Part shown: positions 9,543-19,623 of the stretch, piece by piece | Layout: every line of letters starts with the position of its first letter | Position numbering within the stretch: the first letter of the stretch is position 1 | NCBI GenBank assembly: GCA_001567505.1 | Contig: LLEU01000052.1 | Location: 1-44,747, forward strand | Length of the DNA stretch: 44,747 nucleotides | From: Acidobacteria bacterium OLB17 | GTDB lineage: Bacteria; Acidobacteriota; Blastocatellia; Pyrinomonadales; Pyrinomonadaceae | Direction of reading: 5' to 3' | The notes under the pieces: model-generated | Told to the model about the DNA's origin: nothing | The model's database searches: none | Seen by the model: the letters and a program-made list of their open reading frames with translations, nothing else | Made by a program: the position numbers and the translations under genes

Positions 9543-11252
9543 CTACTGCCCGGTAGTTGCGGAACTTGCACGGGCCTTCATTGCATCGAGCGAGAGCCGC
9601 TTTGCCTGCGGAAGCGATTCGATGGCCTTTGCGATCTGCTTATCGTATTCATTAAAGATCTGATACGAGGTCTCCGAACCGAACGCGGCCTGAACAAGCT
9701 CGGTGCGGATCATCCGCTGCACGAACTCACGTTCGGCATCAGCGGTTGCGGCCTTAACCTTGTATTTTGAAGCCGCATACGCCTTGAACGCATTGAAGAG
9801 GTCCTCGTTTATCGGAAAATCCGTCGCCTGAAGGTCGTGCCCGTAGGTGATCGGACGATCTATTTTATAGGACTCCATTCCCTTGATCCGGCCGGCGATG
9901 AGGTCGAACGAGAAGGCAGAGATCGGACTAAGCAGGCCCTGTTGAACGCGGGCTCGCCCGACCGTGATCATGTTCGGCTTGACGACGACATCCGGCGTGA
10001 TGCCGCCGCCGCTGTAAACGGCGCGTCCCGTATCGGTGCGGCTTTCCGGGCCGTGGGGTTTTTCGACCTCATCGTCATTCCGGAAGCTGCCGCCGTCGGT
10101 GTAATAGCTGTAAAGATCGCCGTTAGAATAATCGCGTTGGATAAGGCGGCCCGAAGGCGTCGTATATTTCGCAATGGTCAAAAGAAGCATACCGCCGTAA
10201 TCGACCATGAACGGATTCTGAACCAAGCCCTTACCGAACGTGCCTTCGCCGACGATCAGAGCACGGTCGTGATCCTGCATCGCACCCGCAAGGATCTCGG
10301 AGGCCGATGCCGTGTTGCGATTCACGAGAATTACGACCGGCGAACGGTCGGGAGCGGGATTCTCAGCATCATAACGCTGGAGAGCAGTACCTTCGCGGCC
10401 CTTCTGCGTCAGGACGGTCTGGCCTTCTGATAAGAATACGTTCGCGATCCTGCAGGCCTGGCTAACTAGCCCGCCGCCGTTATCCCGCAGATCGATGATG
10501 AGCTGCTGCATTCCCTGCGCCTTCAAGGAACGCATGTCGCTGATGAACTCCATAAAGGTAGTCTGCGTGAATCCGCCGTCCATCTTTAGGTAGCCGATCC
10601 CCGGCTGCAGCATATAAGCTTCCCGGATCGACGGCTGTCGGACAGCGTCGCGGACGATCTCGACGGTCTCGCGTTTCCCCGTACCGAGGCGCTCGATAAC
10701 GAGCTTTGCAACAGTTCCCTTTTTCCCCCGAAGCAGGTTTCGAACTTCCGTATAAGGCTTTCCAAGCGTGCTCTCACCGTTAACCGACACGATCTTATCG
10801 CCGTAACGGAGTCCGGCTCGATTGGCAGGTGCTCCGTCGAATGTCGCCTTTATGTAGGTAGCAATGACCTTACCGCTCGGGTCGGACATATCGCCGATCG
10901 TGGCGCCAATGCCATAGTAACGAGAGCTTTGATCCGTCTTGAATTCCTCGAATTCCTTTGCGTCAAAGTAGTTCGAGTGCGGGTCGAGCGAGTGAAGCAT
11001 CGAGTCGATCGAGGATTTGAACACCTGGTTGTAATCGATGGACTTCTGGCCCCCGTAGTTCTCTTGGATGAGCGTTACCGCCTCGCGGAGATCGCGAGTA
11101 ATGTCCGTAGGAGTTACAGCCGGGGACGCAGGCGCCGACGATGGCCGCGAAGGTATTTGGACCGTCGGAATAGCGGTCGTAGTCTGACCCATTGCCGCAA
11201 CCGAAAAAACTAAAAATGCCGCAGCACTAAAGAGCGTTGTACTGATTCTCAC
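9543..11252 (-). CDS. PDZ-containing S41 family C-terminal processing peptidase
   Basis: Periplasmic or secreted protease of the tail-specific (CtpA/Prc) type, 569 residues. It has a signal peptide (MRISTTLFSAAAFLVFSVAA), an N-terminal helical region (LREAVTLIQENYGG), a PDZ domain near residues 120-200 (GAPANRAGLRYGDKIVSVNG), then the S41 core. The nucleophile Ser is in VNRNTASASEILAGAMQDHD and the general-base Lys in GEGTFGKGLVQNP. The C-terminal 150 residues (YKIDRPITYGHDLQAT onward) extend beyond the minimal core, as in several Acidobacterial homologues I recall. It is divergent from the ABC ATPase gene, sharing the 186 bp region 11253-11438. Confidence 0.93.
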   Translation of the reverse strand: MRISTTLFSAAAFLVFSVAAMGQTTTAIPTVQIPSRPSSAPASPAVTPTDITRDLREAVTLIQENYGGQKSIDYNQVFKSSIDSMLHSLDPHSNYFDAKEFEEFKTDQSSRYYGIGATIGDMSDPSGKVIATYIKATFDGAPANRAGLRYGDKIVSVNGESTLGKPYTEVRNLLRGKKGTVAKLVIERLGTGKRETVEIVRDAVRQPSIREAYMLQPGIGYLKMDGGFTQTTFMEFISDMRSLKAQGMQQLIIDLRDNGGGLVSQACRIANVFLSEGQTVLTQKGREGTALQRYDAENPAPDRSPVVILVNRNTASASEILAGAMQDHDRALIVGEGTFGKGLVQNPFMVDYGGMLLLTIAKYTTPSGRLIQRDYSNGDLYSYYTDGGSFRNDDEVEKPHGPESRTDTGRAVYSGGGITPDVVVKPNMITVGRARVQQGLLSPISAFSFDLIAGRIKGMESYKIDRPITYGHDLQATDFPINEDLFNAFKAYAASKYKVKAATADAEREFVQRMIRTELVQAAFGSETSYQIFNEYDKQIAKAIESLPQAKRLSLDAMKARASSATTGQ

Positions 11253-11438
11253 TGATCTAAAAAACCTCCGCGATCCGAACGCGTCGAGACAGGAACTTCT
11301 GCAAGTCCGAGAATAACACCAATTTGACTAAAAAGCGATGATTTTGGTTGCCCGAACAACAGCGAATTCAATACGGCGGCCGTAGATTTCAAAAAGCTTC
11401 GAGTTACGGTAGAATTCATTAGCGATCTGATCGATCAA

Positions 11439-12443
11439 ATGGCCCCTCTTTTAGAGATCAAAGACCTCAAGACCTATTTCCCCACACGCGCCGGTTTGGT
11501 ACGTGCGGTAGACGGGGTAAGTTTCTCCGTCGAACGCGGAGAGCTGCTCGGCCTGGTCGGAGAATCTGGTTGCGGCAAGTCGATCACGGCTCTCTCGGCG
11601 ATGCGTCTGATCGCCCCGCCGGGCGAGATCGTCGGCGGGTCGATCCTGTTCAAGGGCGAGGAATTGACCGAGGCATCCGCCCAGCGTTTGCGAGAGATCC
11701 GCGGGAATGACATCGCAATGATCTTCCAGGATCCAATGACCTCGCTGAATCCTGTCTATACGGTCGGCGATCAGATAGGAGAAGCACTTCGGCTGCATCG
11801 TGGCCTGGATCGAAAGGCTGCTCGCTTGGCTGCGATCGAGGCAATGCGCGAAGTCGCTATCCCGGCGCCGGAAACACGGGTCGATGACTATCCGCACCAA
11901 TTGTCCGGCGGGATGCGACAGCGCGTGATGATCGCGATGGCACTTGCGTGCGACCCCGAACTCCTGATCGCGGACGAGCCCACCACGGCGCTCGACGTTA
12001 CGATCCAGGCCCAAATACTCGAACTGCTGAACGAACTTCGTAGAACACGCGAGCTCGGCGTCCTGCTGATCACACACGATCTTGGCGTGGTCGCAGAGGT
12101 CGCAGATCGCGTCTGCGTTATGTACACGGGCAAGATCGTTGAAGAAGCCGCCGTGAACGAGATATTTGCCGCACCGAAACACCCCTACACGCAGGGACTT
12201 CTAAAGAGCGTTCCAAAACTTTCCTCAAGCGGCCAAAGAGGCGAACGCCTTTCAACGATCGAAGGCACGGTACCGTCGCCGGCCGATCTACCGCCGGGCT
12301 GCCATTTCGCCCCGCGTTGCCCACAGAGGATGCCGGAGTGTGAAAAGGGCGAGATCCCCTTCTTCTCGGCCGGGAACGGGAGCAGGGTCCGCTGTCTTCT
12401 CTATGATGAGAACACGGCGCGGGCTGAAGGAGCGGCAAGATGA
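11439..12443 (+). CDS. dppD: Oligopeptide/dipeptide ABC transporter ATP-binding protein (DppD/OppD type)
   Basis: Cytoplasmic ATPase of a peptide importer. The 334-residue product shows Walker [13 protein letters not shown]-loop [10 protein letters not shown], signature LSGGMRQR, Walker [14 protein letters not shown] and H-loop LLITHDLG. The C-terminal oligopeptide-transporter extension with its iron-sulphur-type cysteines ([14 protein letters not shown]...VRCLL) separates DppD/OppD from other ABC ATPases. Its TGA overlaps the ATG of the next gene (ATGA), so the two are translationally coupled. No permease or substrate-binding gene is adjacent, so the partners must be encoded elsewhere. Confidence 0.93.
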   Translation: MAPLLEIKDLKTYFPTRAGLVRAVDGVSFSVERGELLGLVGESGCGKSITALSAMRLIAPPGEIVGGSILFKGEELTEASAQRLREIRGNDIAMIFQDPMTSLNPVYTVGDQIGEALRLHRGLDRKAARLAAIEAMREVAIPAPETRVDDYPHQLSGGMRQRVMIAMALACDPELLIADEPTTALDVTIQAQILELLNELRRTRELGVLLITHDLGVVAEVADRVCVMYTGKIVEEAAVNEIFAAPKHPYTQGLLKSVPKLSSSGQRGERLSTIEGTVPSPADLPPGCHFAPRCPQRMPECEKGEIPFFSAGNGSRVRCLLYDENTARAEGAAR

Positions 12444-13438
12444 CCACACCGAAGCCAGCAACAGCGCCGCTTGTTCAGATACGCGGCCTCGTAAAGCATT
12501 TTCCGATCGCCGGGTCGGACAACGTAGTTCGTGCCGTTGACGGCGTCAGTTTTGATGTTCGAAGAGGTGAGACCCTCGGCCTTGTCGGAGAATCCGGCTG
12601 CGGCAAGACGACGGTCGGCCGCTGCATTATTCGTTTGATCGATCCGACCGCAGGTACGATCGTATTCGATGGCGATAACATTGAGGAACTCCGCGGTGCG
12701 GGCCTTAGAAGCCTTCGGCGCGAGATGCAAATCATCTTCCAGGATCCTTATTCGTCGCTGAATCCTCGTTTGAGCATTCGCTCGATCATTTCCGAACCGC
12801 TTGATATTCATAAGATCGGGACGCGTGCAGAACGCCGCGAGATGGTCACCGACCTTCTCCGACGGGTCGGCCTCGACCCTAAATATGCTGAACGCTATCC
12901 GCACGAATTCTCCGGCGGCCAAAGACAGCGTATCGGGCTTGCAAGAGCGTTGGCCCTGAAGCCAAAGTTCATCGTTTGTGACGAACCGGTCTCGGCGCTC
13001 GACGTGAGCGTCCAAGCACAGGTAGTGAACCTTCTTGAGGAATTGCAGGCGGAATTCGGCCTCACGTATCTTTTCATCTCGCACGGCCTTGCCGTCGTCG
13101 AGCACATCTCCGATCGCGTTGCAGTGATGTATCTTGGCAAGATCGTTGAGATCTGTCCGTCAGAGGAACTCTATCGCGACCCGCTGCATCCGTACACGCA
13201 GGCCTTGCTTTCCGCGATCCCGATACCTGACCCGACGCAAAAACGCGACCGTATCGTCCTGCACGGAGATGTCCCGACTCCCGTGAACCCTCCGTCCGGA
13301 TGCCGATTCAGGACGCGTTGCCGGATCGCGACCGAAGAATGTGCCCGTGTGGAACCCGAACTGCGAGAGTTGCGTCCCGGCCACTTCGCCGCCTGCATCC
13401 GAGCTGAAGGCTATGAGAACGCACCGGCCGCGAGTTAG
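12440..13438 (+). CDS. dppF: Oligopeptide/dipeptide ABC transporter ATP-binding protein (DppF/OppF type)
   Basis: Second ATPase of the same importer, 332 residues. Walker A is [13 protein letters not shown]-loop [11 protein letters not shown], signature [15 protein letters not shown], Walker [15 protein letters not shown]-loop [11 protein letters not shown]. The usual OppF C-terminal region has a cysteine cluster ([14 protein letters not shown]...FAACI). DppD and DppF normally form a heterodimer on a two-permease channel, and the coupled arrangement here matches that. In [12 protein letters not shown] the common HDL is HGL, a minor variant next to the switch histidine. Which peptides are carried cannot be told from the sequence. 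Confidence 0.93.
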   Translation: MTTPKPATAPLVQIRGLVKHFPIAGSDNVVRAVDGVSFDVRRGETLGLVGESGCGKTTVGRCIIRLIDPTAGTIVFDGDNIEELRGAGLRSLRREMQIIFQDPYSSLNPRLSIRSIISEPLDIHKIGTRAERREMVTDLLRRVGLDPKYAERYPHEFSGGQRQRIGLARALALKPKFIVCDEPVSALDVSVQAQVVNLLEELQAEFGLTYLFISHGLAVVEHISDRVAVMYLGKIVEICPSEELYRDPLHPYTQALLSAIPIPDPTQKRDRIVLHGDVPTPVNPPSGCRFRTRCRIATEECARVEPELRELRPGHFAACIRAEGYENAPAAS

Positions 13439-13579
13439 GAATACTTTTGTGCCGGGCCGGATCAAATGAAGGTGGTCGATTTTTTTTTGGAACGATATTG
13501 CAAAGCCGCGCGTATTGTCAGTTAAAGGAATCCCTTTTAAAGCAATCTATCATTCAATTTACAGGAGCATAACTTTCTT

Positions 13580-14365
13580 ATGAGCGACCTCGAAACGCAG
13601 GATTTTCAACCGCCACCGCCGCCCGAAAAACTTGATGTGCCGCAAAAGGCGGAGATGTCCGAGATCGGAACCGTGACGAGCATTTTCATTGAGCCGGGCA
13701 GGACGTTCGAAGACCTCGGGCGAAAGCCACGCTTCCTCATCGCCGGCATCCTTTCGATACTCTGCATAATGATCTTTCAAGTCGCGTTCATTCAGAAGAT
13801 CGGCTTCGAGAAGATCGCACGTGCCAGGATCGAATCTAACCGCGGCATGGCCGATATGCCCAAGGAGCAGAAAGAGGCGATCATCGCCCAGCAGACCGGG
13901 CCGATCGCGCAGTACATCGGATACGTTCTTCTGCCCGTTGGTATGGCGGTCTTCTTTTTGATCGGCGGCCTGCTGTATTGGCTTGGTGCCAATGCTCTTG
14001 GCGGCAAGGCAACTTTTGGACGCGGGCTTTCGGTCTGGATCTATTCAGGATGGCCGTCTGCCGTGCTGTTCTTGATAGCGAATTTGCTGGTCCTTTTCCT
14101 CAAAGACCCTGCGGAGATCGACCTTACATCGACGAACGGCCTCGTTCAGGCCGGGCCTGCGATGCTCGTCGGTGCAAAGTCACAGCCTGTTCTGCATGCT
14201 CTCTTGAGTGCGTTCGATCTGTTTCAGATAATCGGATGGGTGCTTGCCGCGATCGGCCTTCAGAAGGTCGCGAAGCTCAAGGCAGGCAGTGCCTGGACGG
14301 TCGTGATCTTGATCGCTCTTATCGGTATCTCGATCAGAGTGGTCGGTGCTCTGGTGTTCGGTTGA
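13580..14365 (+). CDS. YIP1 family membrane protein
   Basis: 261 residues. A Pro-rich cytoplasmic head (FQPPPPPEKL) is followed by the conserved entry into a YIP1 domain (GTVTSIFIEPGRTFEDL), then about five membrane segments (FLIAGILSILCIMIFQVAF; YVLLPVGMAVFFLIGGLLYW; AVLFLIANLLVLFL; ALLSAFDLFQIIGWVLAAIG; VVILIALIGISIRVVGALVF). Function in bacteria is not established. AGGAG lies 13 nt before the ATG. This is a second YIP1-type protein in the window, unlinked to the zinc-finger one at 1.8-3.5 kb. Confidence 0.85.
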   Translation: MSDLETQDFQPPPPPEKLDVPQKAEMSEIGTVTSIFIEPGRTFEDLGRKPRFLIAGILSILCIMIFQVAFIQKIGFEKIARARIESNRGMADMPKEQKEAIIAQQTGPIAQYIGYVLLPVGMAVFFLIGGLLYWLGANALGGKATFGRGLSVWIYSGWPSAVLFLIANLLVLFLKDPAEIDLTSTNGLVQAGPAMLVGAKSQPVLHALLSAFDLFQIIGWVLAAIGLQKVAKLKAGSAWTVVILIALIGISIRVVGALVFG

Positions 14366-14383
14366 TCCGAAGTCTTGCGAAGG

Positions 14384-14413
14384 AAAAAAGGCGGCTTATA
14401 CGGCCGCCTTTTT
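14384..14413. terminator. Bidirectional intrinsic terminator
   Basis: AAAAAGGCGGC / GCCGCCTTTTT perfect stem with a 7-nt loop, between the YIP1 gene (plus) and the convergent permease gene whose stop is at 14414. It is usable from both directions. Confidence 0.92.
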
Positions 14414-15676
14414 CTATTCGTATCGGAGAGATTCGATCGGATCGAGTCGTGCGGCTTTCCACGCCGGGAAGAGGCCGAATATGACGCCGATGCCCACGCT
14501 CGCACAAAATCCTACGATCGGTGCCCAGATCGGCACATAAGAAGGCATTACAAGCTTTACGAGCAGCGTCAAGAGCCAGCCGATAAGGAGGCCCACAAGG
14601 CCGCCTAGGCCGGTCAGCGTCGCGGCCTCGATCAGGAATTGAAGCAGAATGTCGGCCTGCCGGGCACCGAGCGCCTTTCGAATACCGATCTCTCGGGTCC
14701 GTTCCGTCACGGAAACGAGCATAATGTTCATCACGCCAATGCCGCCGATCATCAGGCCGACCGACGAAATGACGATCATTGCGAGGAATACGCCGCCGGT
14801 TATCGCTTTGAACTGGTCGATGATGCTGTCGGCGGTCGCCATCGAGAAATTATTTTTTTCGCCGAAGCTGACGTGTCGCCGCACGCGAAGAAGGTCCTCG
14901 ACCTGATCTTTTGCCGCAAGCAGCTTCCCTTCTTTTGCAACTGCCAAAATGAATAGATCGTCAGCGGTCGGCTTGACCCGTTTTGCCGTACTCATCGGCA
15001 TATAGATCGTGTTCGACTGATCATTGTTCCCGCCGCCGCCGCCGAAAAGCTGCTCGCGTTTTTGCAGAAGGCCGACAACGCGAAACTCCTCACCGCCGAT
15101 CTCGAGCGTCTGCCCGATCGGGGATTCATAGGGAAAATAGCTCTCTTTCACGCTGTCGCCGATCACGCAGACATTCGCCTTTGCCTCGGCCTCGCCTTGA
15201 CTGAACCAACGGCCGTCAACGAGTATCTCGCCGGGAGCCTTCTCTGCCTGATAGGTCGTCCCGGAGATCTGAATGGACGCACTCGTCTTGCCGTTCTTTC
15301 CTGTAACATTGACCTTGCTGCCAAAGAAGTTGCTGGAAATATCAAGGTACGGGATCGCGGCCTCGATCGTAGGAAGTTTTGCGATGGCGATCGCGTCATC
15401 CATCGTTAGAGGCTTGCGCATTCGCTCTTCGCGAGTTGGGCGATCGGTGCGGATACCGATGTCCATCTTGTATAGGAAGATCGAGTTCGTTCCGAATGAC
15501 TGGATCTCTTTCTCGACCGAGACGCTTATTCCGCTGATGATAGACGAGATCAGCATCACGACGATCACGCCGATGACCACGCCGACGATCGTAAGCGACG
15601 AGCGCAGCTTACTGCTGCGGACGGTATCGATCGCCATCTTGAAGTTCTCGTAGAATGGTCCGGTAACTGCCCGCAT
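14414..15676 (-). CDS. MacB-like ABC transporter permease (FtsX/MacB_PCD type)
   Basis: 420-residue inner-membrane permease. One N-terminal TM (LTIVGVVIGVIVVMLISSII) is followed by a periplasmic MacB_PCD domain of about 220 residues (VEKEIQSFGTNSIFLYKM...) and three C-terminal TMs of the FtsX fold (AMIVISSVGLMIGGIGVMNI; FLIEAATLTGLGGLVGLLIG). The conserved cytoplasmic patch VTERTREIGIRKALGAR and the terminal AWKAARLDPIESLRYE are diagnostic of MacB-type permeases. It sits 2 nt after the paralogous permease gene. With the adaptor and ATPase upstream it would form a MacAB-like exporter of drugs, peptides or lipids. Confidence 0.93.
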   Translation of the reverse strand: MRAVTGPFYENFKMAIDTVRSSKLRSSLTIVGVVIGVIVVMLISSIISGISVSVEKEIQSFGTNSIFLYKMDIGIRTDRPTREERMRKPLTMDDAIAIAKLPTIEAAIPYLDISSNFFGSKVNVTGKNGKTSASIQISGTTYQAEKAPGEILVDGRWFSQGEAEAKANVCVIGDSVKESYFPYESPIGQTLEIGGEEFRVVGLLQKREQLFGGGGGNNDQSNTIYMPMSTAKRVKPTADDLFILAVAKEGKLLAAKDQVEDLLRVRRHVSFGEKNNFSMATADSIIDQFKAITGGVFLAMIVISSVGLMIGGIGVMNIMLVSVTERTREIGIRKALGARQADILLQFLIEAATLTGLGGLVGLLIGWLLTLLVKLVMPSYVPIWAPIVGFCASVGIGVIFGLFPAWKAARLDPIESLRYE

Positions 15677-15678
15677 AG

Positions 15679-16920
15679 CTAATCTGCCCTAAGTGCCTCG
15701 ATCGGATCGAGCATTGCTGCTTTCCACGCCGGATAAAGCCCCGCAACTATACCGACACCGCCCGCAACAAAGATCGCAAGGCCCGCCGCCCATAGCGGAA
15801 TGACAGTTTGAAAGACAAAGTTCGTGATCACAATTCCAAGCAGCTTTGCCAGGATCAGCCCGATGACGCCGCCGAAAAGGGCGAGCAGCGTCGATTCAAA
15901 AAGGAATTGTCTAAGCACATCGGACTTTCTCGCGCCAAGGCTCATGCGGATGCCGATCTCTTTCGTCCGTTCCGTGACGGAAACGAGCATAATATTCATC
16001 ACGACGATCGCTCCAACGATCAACGCGATCGCCGGAACGGCCAGGATCACGATGAAGATCGAGCCGAAAATGCGGTCTCGCATCCCGGAGATGGCGTCCG
16101 GCGTCATGATGCCGAAGTTGTCCTTTTCCCCGAACGGGATCTTTCGCTTGATACGAAGAAGCGTCCGAACTTCCTCTACCGCGTCGTCGAACCGGTCCGG
16201 ATACTTCGCAGTGATCGAGAAGGTCGGTGCACGGCTGCGCGTCAGCCCGCCGAACGCGGCCCCGAACGTCTTCAGCGGCATCATTACGAAATTATCCATC
16301 GGACGCCCGAACACGGTACCCTTTGCCACCTGCACACCGATAACGCGGTAAGGTATTCCCGATATCGTGATCTCCTGCCCAAGAGCATCGCCACGCGGAA
16401 AGAACTTGTTCGCTACATCCATTCCAATGTAAACGACGCGGGCGGCATTATCATTTTCCGGCGCGGAAAAGAATCTCCCCTCGGCGATATCAAGCTTGTC
16501 GATCTCGCCGATTATCGGTTCCGCACCGGAGATCGACACGTTAGTGAGGGTTTCGCCGCCGTGTTTGATGTCCCTGGACGTATTTCCGGCCTTCGCACCG
16601 ATGGCTCCGATAAGCTGGGCGTGTTCGCGAATGAAGTCCATTTCGTCGAACGTGAGTTCTTTGTTACGTCTCTGTGCCTCGGCCATCGTGTCCGTATCCT
16701 TAAAATCCTCCATGCTGAAACGCATGACAGTGAAGGAGTTCGAGCCGATACCAGCGATCTTTTCATCAACGTAGGAATTAAAGCCTTGAAGCACCGAGAG
16801 CACGACCATGAACGCAGTAACGCCGATGATCATTCCCAAAAGTGTGAGAAATGATCGAAGCTTATGCGCCAGGATCGCGTCAATGGCTAATTTTAACGTC
16901 TCAGTAAAATTCATTCCCAA
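15679..16920 (-). CDS. MacB-like ABC transporter permease, second copy
   Basis: 413-residue paralogue of the downstream permease with the same fold: N-terminal TM (FLTLLGMIIGVTAFMVVLSV), periplasmic MacB_PCD domain (VDEKIAGIGSNSFTVMRF...), three C-terminal TMs, VTERTKEIGIRMSLGARKSD and AWKAAMLDPIEALRAD. Two tandem permeases suggest a heterodimeric channel. A possible terminator or attenuator hairpin (17008-17026) lies between the ATPase gene and this one, so the permeases may be made at a different level from the adaptor/ATPase pair. Confidence 0.92.
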   Translation of the reverse strand: MGMNFTETLKLAIDAILAHKLRSFLTLLGMIIGVTAFMVVLSVLQGFNSYVDEKIAGIGSNSFTVMRFSMEDFKDTDTMAEAQRRNKELTFDEMDFIREHAQLIGAIGAKAGNTSRDIKHGGETLTNVSISGAEPIIGEIDKLDIAEGRFFSAPENDNAARVVYIGMDVANKFFPRGDALGQEITISGIPYRVIGVQVAKGTVFGRPMDNFVMMPLKTFGAAFGGLTRSRAPTFSITAKYPDRFDDAVEEVRTLLRIKRKIPFGEKDNFGIMTPDAISGMRDRIFGSIFIVILAVPAIALIVGAIVVMNIMLVSVTERTKEIGIRMSLGARKSDVLRQFLFESTLLALFGGVIGLILAKLLGIVITNFVFQTVIPLWAAGLAIFVAGGVGIVAGLYPAWKAAMLDPIEALRAD

Positions 16921-17002
16921 CGATGCCTAGTGAGATAATACGGGAAACCGAGCCGAAAGGTTAGTCTGCATCCGCCAACTTAACAAATCTTTACAATGAA
17001 AA

Positions 17003-17026
17003 TAAATGCCCGAAATGAGTTCGGGC
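17003..17026 (-). terminator. Intrinsic terminator or attenuator inside the exporter operon
   Basis: On the minus strand GCCCGAA, a 5-nt loop and TTCGGGC form a perfect 7-bp stem followed by ATTTATTTTC. It lies 42 nt past the ATPase stop and about 90 nt before the permease start, so it could end or attenuate the adaptor-ATPase transcript. Confidence 0.6.
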
Positions 17027-17067
17027 GGCCAATATCAGGCTGAATTACTGGGGATCGAACAAGCTGC

Positions 17068-17823
17068 TCATTTCTTGATCTGCTCGTCGCTTTCGATGCG
17101 GCCGTCGCGTATCGTAATAACGCGGTGAGCGCGCTCGGCGATGTCGGGTTCGTGAGTGACGAGAATGATCGTATTTCCCTCTTCGTGGAGTTTTTCAAAG
17201 AGAGCCATGATCTCGTAGCTCGTCTTTGTGTCGAGGGCACCCGTAGGCTCGTCCGCAAGCAGGATCGACGGGTGGTTTACAAGGGCCCTAGCGATCGCAA
17301 CGCGCTGTCGTTGTCCGCCGGAAAGCTCATTCGGCTTGTGTAGGCTTCTCTCACCGAGTTCGACCGAAGCAAGGGCCGCCTGGGCCTTTTCATGACGCTC
17401 GGCCGCCCTCATTCCGGCGTAGATCAGCGGCAGTTCGACGTTGTGAAGAGCGGTTGCCCGCGGAAGCAGATTGAACGTCTGAAAAACGAATCCGATCTCG
17501 CGATTACGGATGCGGGCAAGTTCGTCGTCCTCCATCTCAGACACCAGATGCCCGTTGATCCAATAATCGCCGCTCGTTGGAGAATCGAGGCAGCCGATCA
17601 GGTTCATCAGCGTCGATTTGCCGGAGCCGGAAGGCCCGATGATCGCGACATATTCGTTCTTCTTAACGTCGAAAGAAACGTCGCGCAGAGCATGAAGCTG
17701 TTCGGTGCCCATCTGGTATGTGCGCCAGATGTTGCGCATCGAGATCATCGACCGTGCGTCAGGCTCTGCCGAGGCCGCCGTTGCGACCGCCTGGGAGCTC
17801 TCTTGTTCCATAAATCTATACAT
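17068..17823 (-). CDS. MacB/LolD-type ABC transporter ATP-binding protein
   Basis: 251-residue ATPase driving the adjacent FtsX-type permeases. After a non-conserved head of about 25 residues it shows Walker [15 protein letters not shown]-loop [17 protein letters not shown], signature [15 protein letters not shown], Walker [16 protein letters not shown] and H-loop [15 protein letters not shown]. The PTGALD box and [10 protein letters not shown] are typical of the LolD/MacB branch. It starts 5 nt after the adaptor stop, indicating one operon with it. Confidence 0.94.
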   Translation of the reverse strand: MYRFMEQESSQAVATAASAEPDARSMISMRNIWRTYQMGTEQLHALRDVSFDVKKNEYVAIIGPSGSGKSTLMNLIGCLDSPTSGDYWINGHLVSEMEDDELARIRNREIGFVFQTFNLLPRATALHNVELPLIYAGMRAAERHEKAQAALASVELGERSLHKPNELSGGQRQRVAIARALVNHPSILLADEPTGALDTKTSYEIMALFEKLHEEGNTIILVTHEPDIAERAHRVITIRDGRIESDEQIKK

Positions 17824-17828
17824 CGACG

Positions 17829-19460
17829 TTATGATTTTGGCCCTTGGCCTGACGGCTTATCTTCTTTTTGTACGGCGGTGCCTTCCTTAAGTGTGTTTAG
17901 CACTCTACTCGGCCCCGTAATAACGACGTCGCCTGCTTGAAGGCCGCTTTTTATCTCTCTGTCGGACTCCCCTATAAGGCCGGTTTCTACCTCGCGGAAT
18001 TCGGCCTTACCGTTGACGAGTACAAAAACGCCGATGATCGTTTTAGGCTTATCGGCAGGCTCGGCACCATTGGCGGCCGGAACTTCCGGCGAAGGCGAAC
18101 CTTCTGCACGCTTTTCAATAACGGCCTGAAGCGGGACCGTAAGCACATCTTTTGCGACATTCGTCGTAATTTCCGCGGTCGCACTCATTCCGGGACGCAG
18201 GCCTTTCTTGATCTCTTCGGGCAGGTTCTTGAGCTCGATGACGACGCGAAATTCCTTCGCTTCCTGCACGTTGATGTTGGTCGAGAGGCCGCCCGTTGTC
18301 TGTGATTTGCCGACCGCAAGGGGCGTCTTTTGGGTGACCTCGCCTTCGATCTCGGTGTCCTGGAACGCATCGACCTTAACGACGGCCTTTTGGCCGACCG
18401 CGACCTGATCGATCGACGTTTCATCGACTTTCACTTCGACGTTCACCGTTGACATATCCGCGATCGTCATCAATGCCGTGGTTGAAAGCCCCGCGACGGC
18501 AAATGTACCGACCTTCGACGGGATCTCCGCGATGATCCCGTTAATTGGGGCGACTTGAAGCGTCTTGTCACGTTGGTTCTTCTGGCCGCGAAGTACGGCA
18601 GTTTGTTGAGTCGCGCGTGCCTGGCTTTGCGATACTCCGATCTCAGCGGTCTTGACGCCTCGTTTCGCATCGCGGACCGCGACCGCTTGTTGATTTCGTC
18701 GTGCAATGGCCTCATCAACGGCGATCTTCTGCGACTGAAGCCGTGCCTTAGCGTTCTTCAACGCTACCTGTGCAGTATCGAGAGCATCCTTTTTCTGGTC
18801 GTACTCGAATCGGGAAATCACCCCGGATTCCAGCAATTGGCCGTTCCGGTTATATTCGCGTTGGGCAGTATTGACATCAACGACCGCACGCTCTACGTCC
18901 GTCTGCGCCGTCACGACATTCTGCCTTGCTGCACTTACTGCTGCGTCCGCCGCATCAAGAGCCTGCTGCGATTGAGAAAGCTGATTTTGGGCCGCAACGA
19001 CCTGCGTCCTTTGTGACTGCACGTCGTCCTGTGCCGCCTGCAATGCGGCGACCTGAGCGTCCGTGCTCGACTGGAACTGCTCCGGATCGAGTTTCACTAG
19101 GGGCTGGCCCTTTGTGACGTGGTCGCCCTCCTTCACATAGATCTCCTCGATCCTGCCCTGGACCTCGCTGGTAAGGTTCATGAATTGGATCGGCCGTACC
19201 TCGCCCGACGAGGTCACGGTCGCCTTTAATTCAGGCCGCTTCTCGACCGTCACGACCGTAACTTTTGGGGTATCCTTGCGCGTTGCGAAGATCGAGACAA
19301 CAACAATGATCCCAACGAGCACGGCTACGCTTGCGAGTAAAATGATCCTTGTGCGTCGCTTAGTGCCATAAATTAGAAGATCCTCTCCGAAAAAATGAAT
19401 GAAAATGCGAACAAAAATCGACAAACTGACCTTACGATAACGTGAACGCGATTGTTTCAA
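17829..19460 (-). CDS. HlyD/MacA-type periplasmic adaptor (membrane fusion protein)
   Basis: Periplasmic adaptor linking the inner-membrane exporter to an outer-membrane channel. The signal anchor is [20 protein letters not shown], followed by a lipoyl half ([20 protein letters not shown]), a long coiled coil of Gln/Ala heptads (about residues 140-300), a second lipoyl half and beta-barrel ([18 protein letters not shown]), and a C-terminal membrane-proximal region. The extended coiled coil is longer than in many MacA proteins. The start is doubtful: the open frame reaches a TTG at 19460, but an ATG at 19367-19369 in another frame has a GGAGAGGA site and would lead into KRRTRIILL with one added base near 19361-19364. 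The true protein may start there. Confidence 0.9.
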   Translation of the reverse strand: MKQSRSRYRKVSLSIFVRIFIHFFGEDLLIYGTKRRTRIILLASVAVLVGIIVVVSIFATRKDTPKVTVVTVEKRPELKATVTSSGEVRPIQFMNLTSEVQGRIEEIYVKEGDHVTKGQPLVKLDPEQFQSSTDAQVAALQAAQDDVQSQRTQVVAAQNQLSQSQQALDAADAAVSAARQNVVTAQTDVERAVVDVNTAQREYNRNGQLLESGVISRFEYDQKKDALDTAQVALKNAKARLQSQKIAVDEAIARRNQQAVAVRDAKRGVKTAEIGVSQSQARATQQTAVLRGQKNQRDKTLQVAPINGIIAEIPSKVGTFAVAGLSTTALMTIADMSTVNVEVKVDETSIDQVAVGQKAVVKVDAFQDTEIEGEVTQKTPLAVGKSQTTGGLSTNINVQEAKEFRVVIELKNLPEEIKKGLRPGMSATAEITTNVAKDVLTVPLQAVIEKRAEGSPSPEVPAANGAEPADKPKTIIGVFVLVNGKAEFREVETGLIGESDREIKSGLQAGDVVITGPSRVLNTLKEGTAVQKEDKPSGQGPKS

Positions 19461-19623
19461 GAAATAACCGGCAAGGGGTGTTCAGGACGGCTTTTCCGCC
19501 AATATAACGCAAAATTTCCGCTTGCGGGACGTCATCTGGGTTTTACGATACTATTTATTACACGCTAAAATATACTGCCGAGCAACGTGCTATCACCAAA
19601 CAGATTGTAGAGAGCAAAAACAA

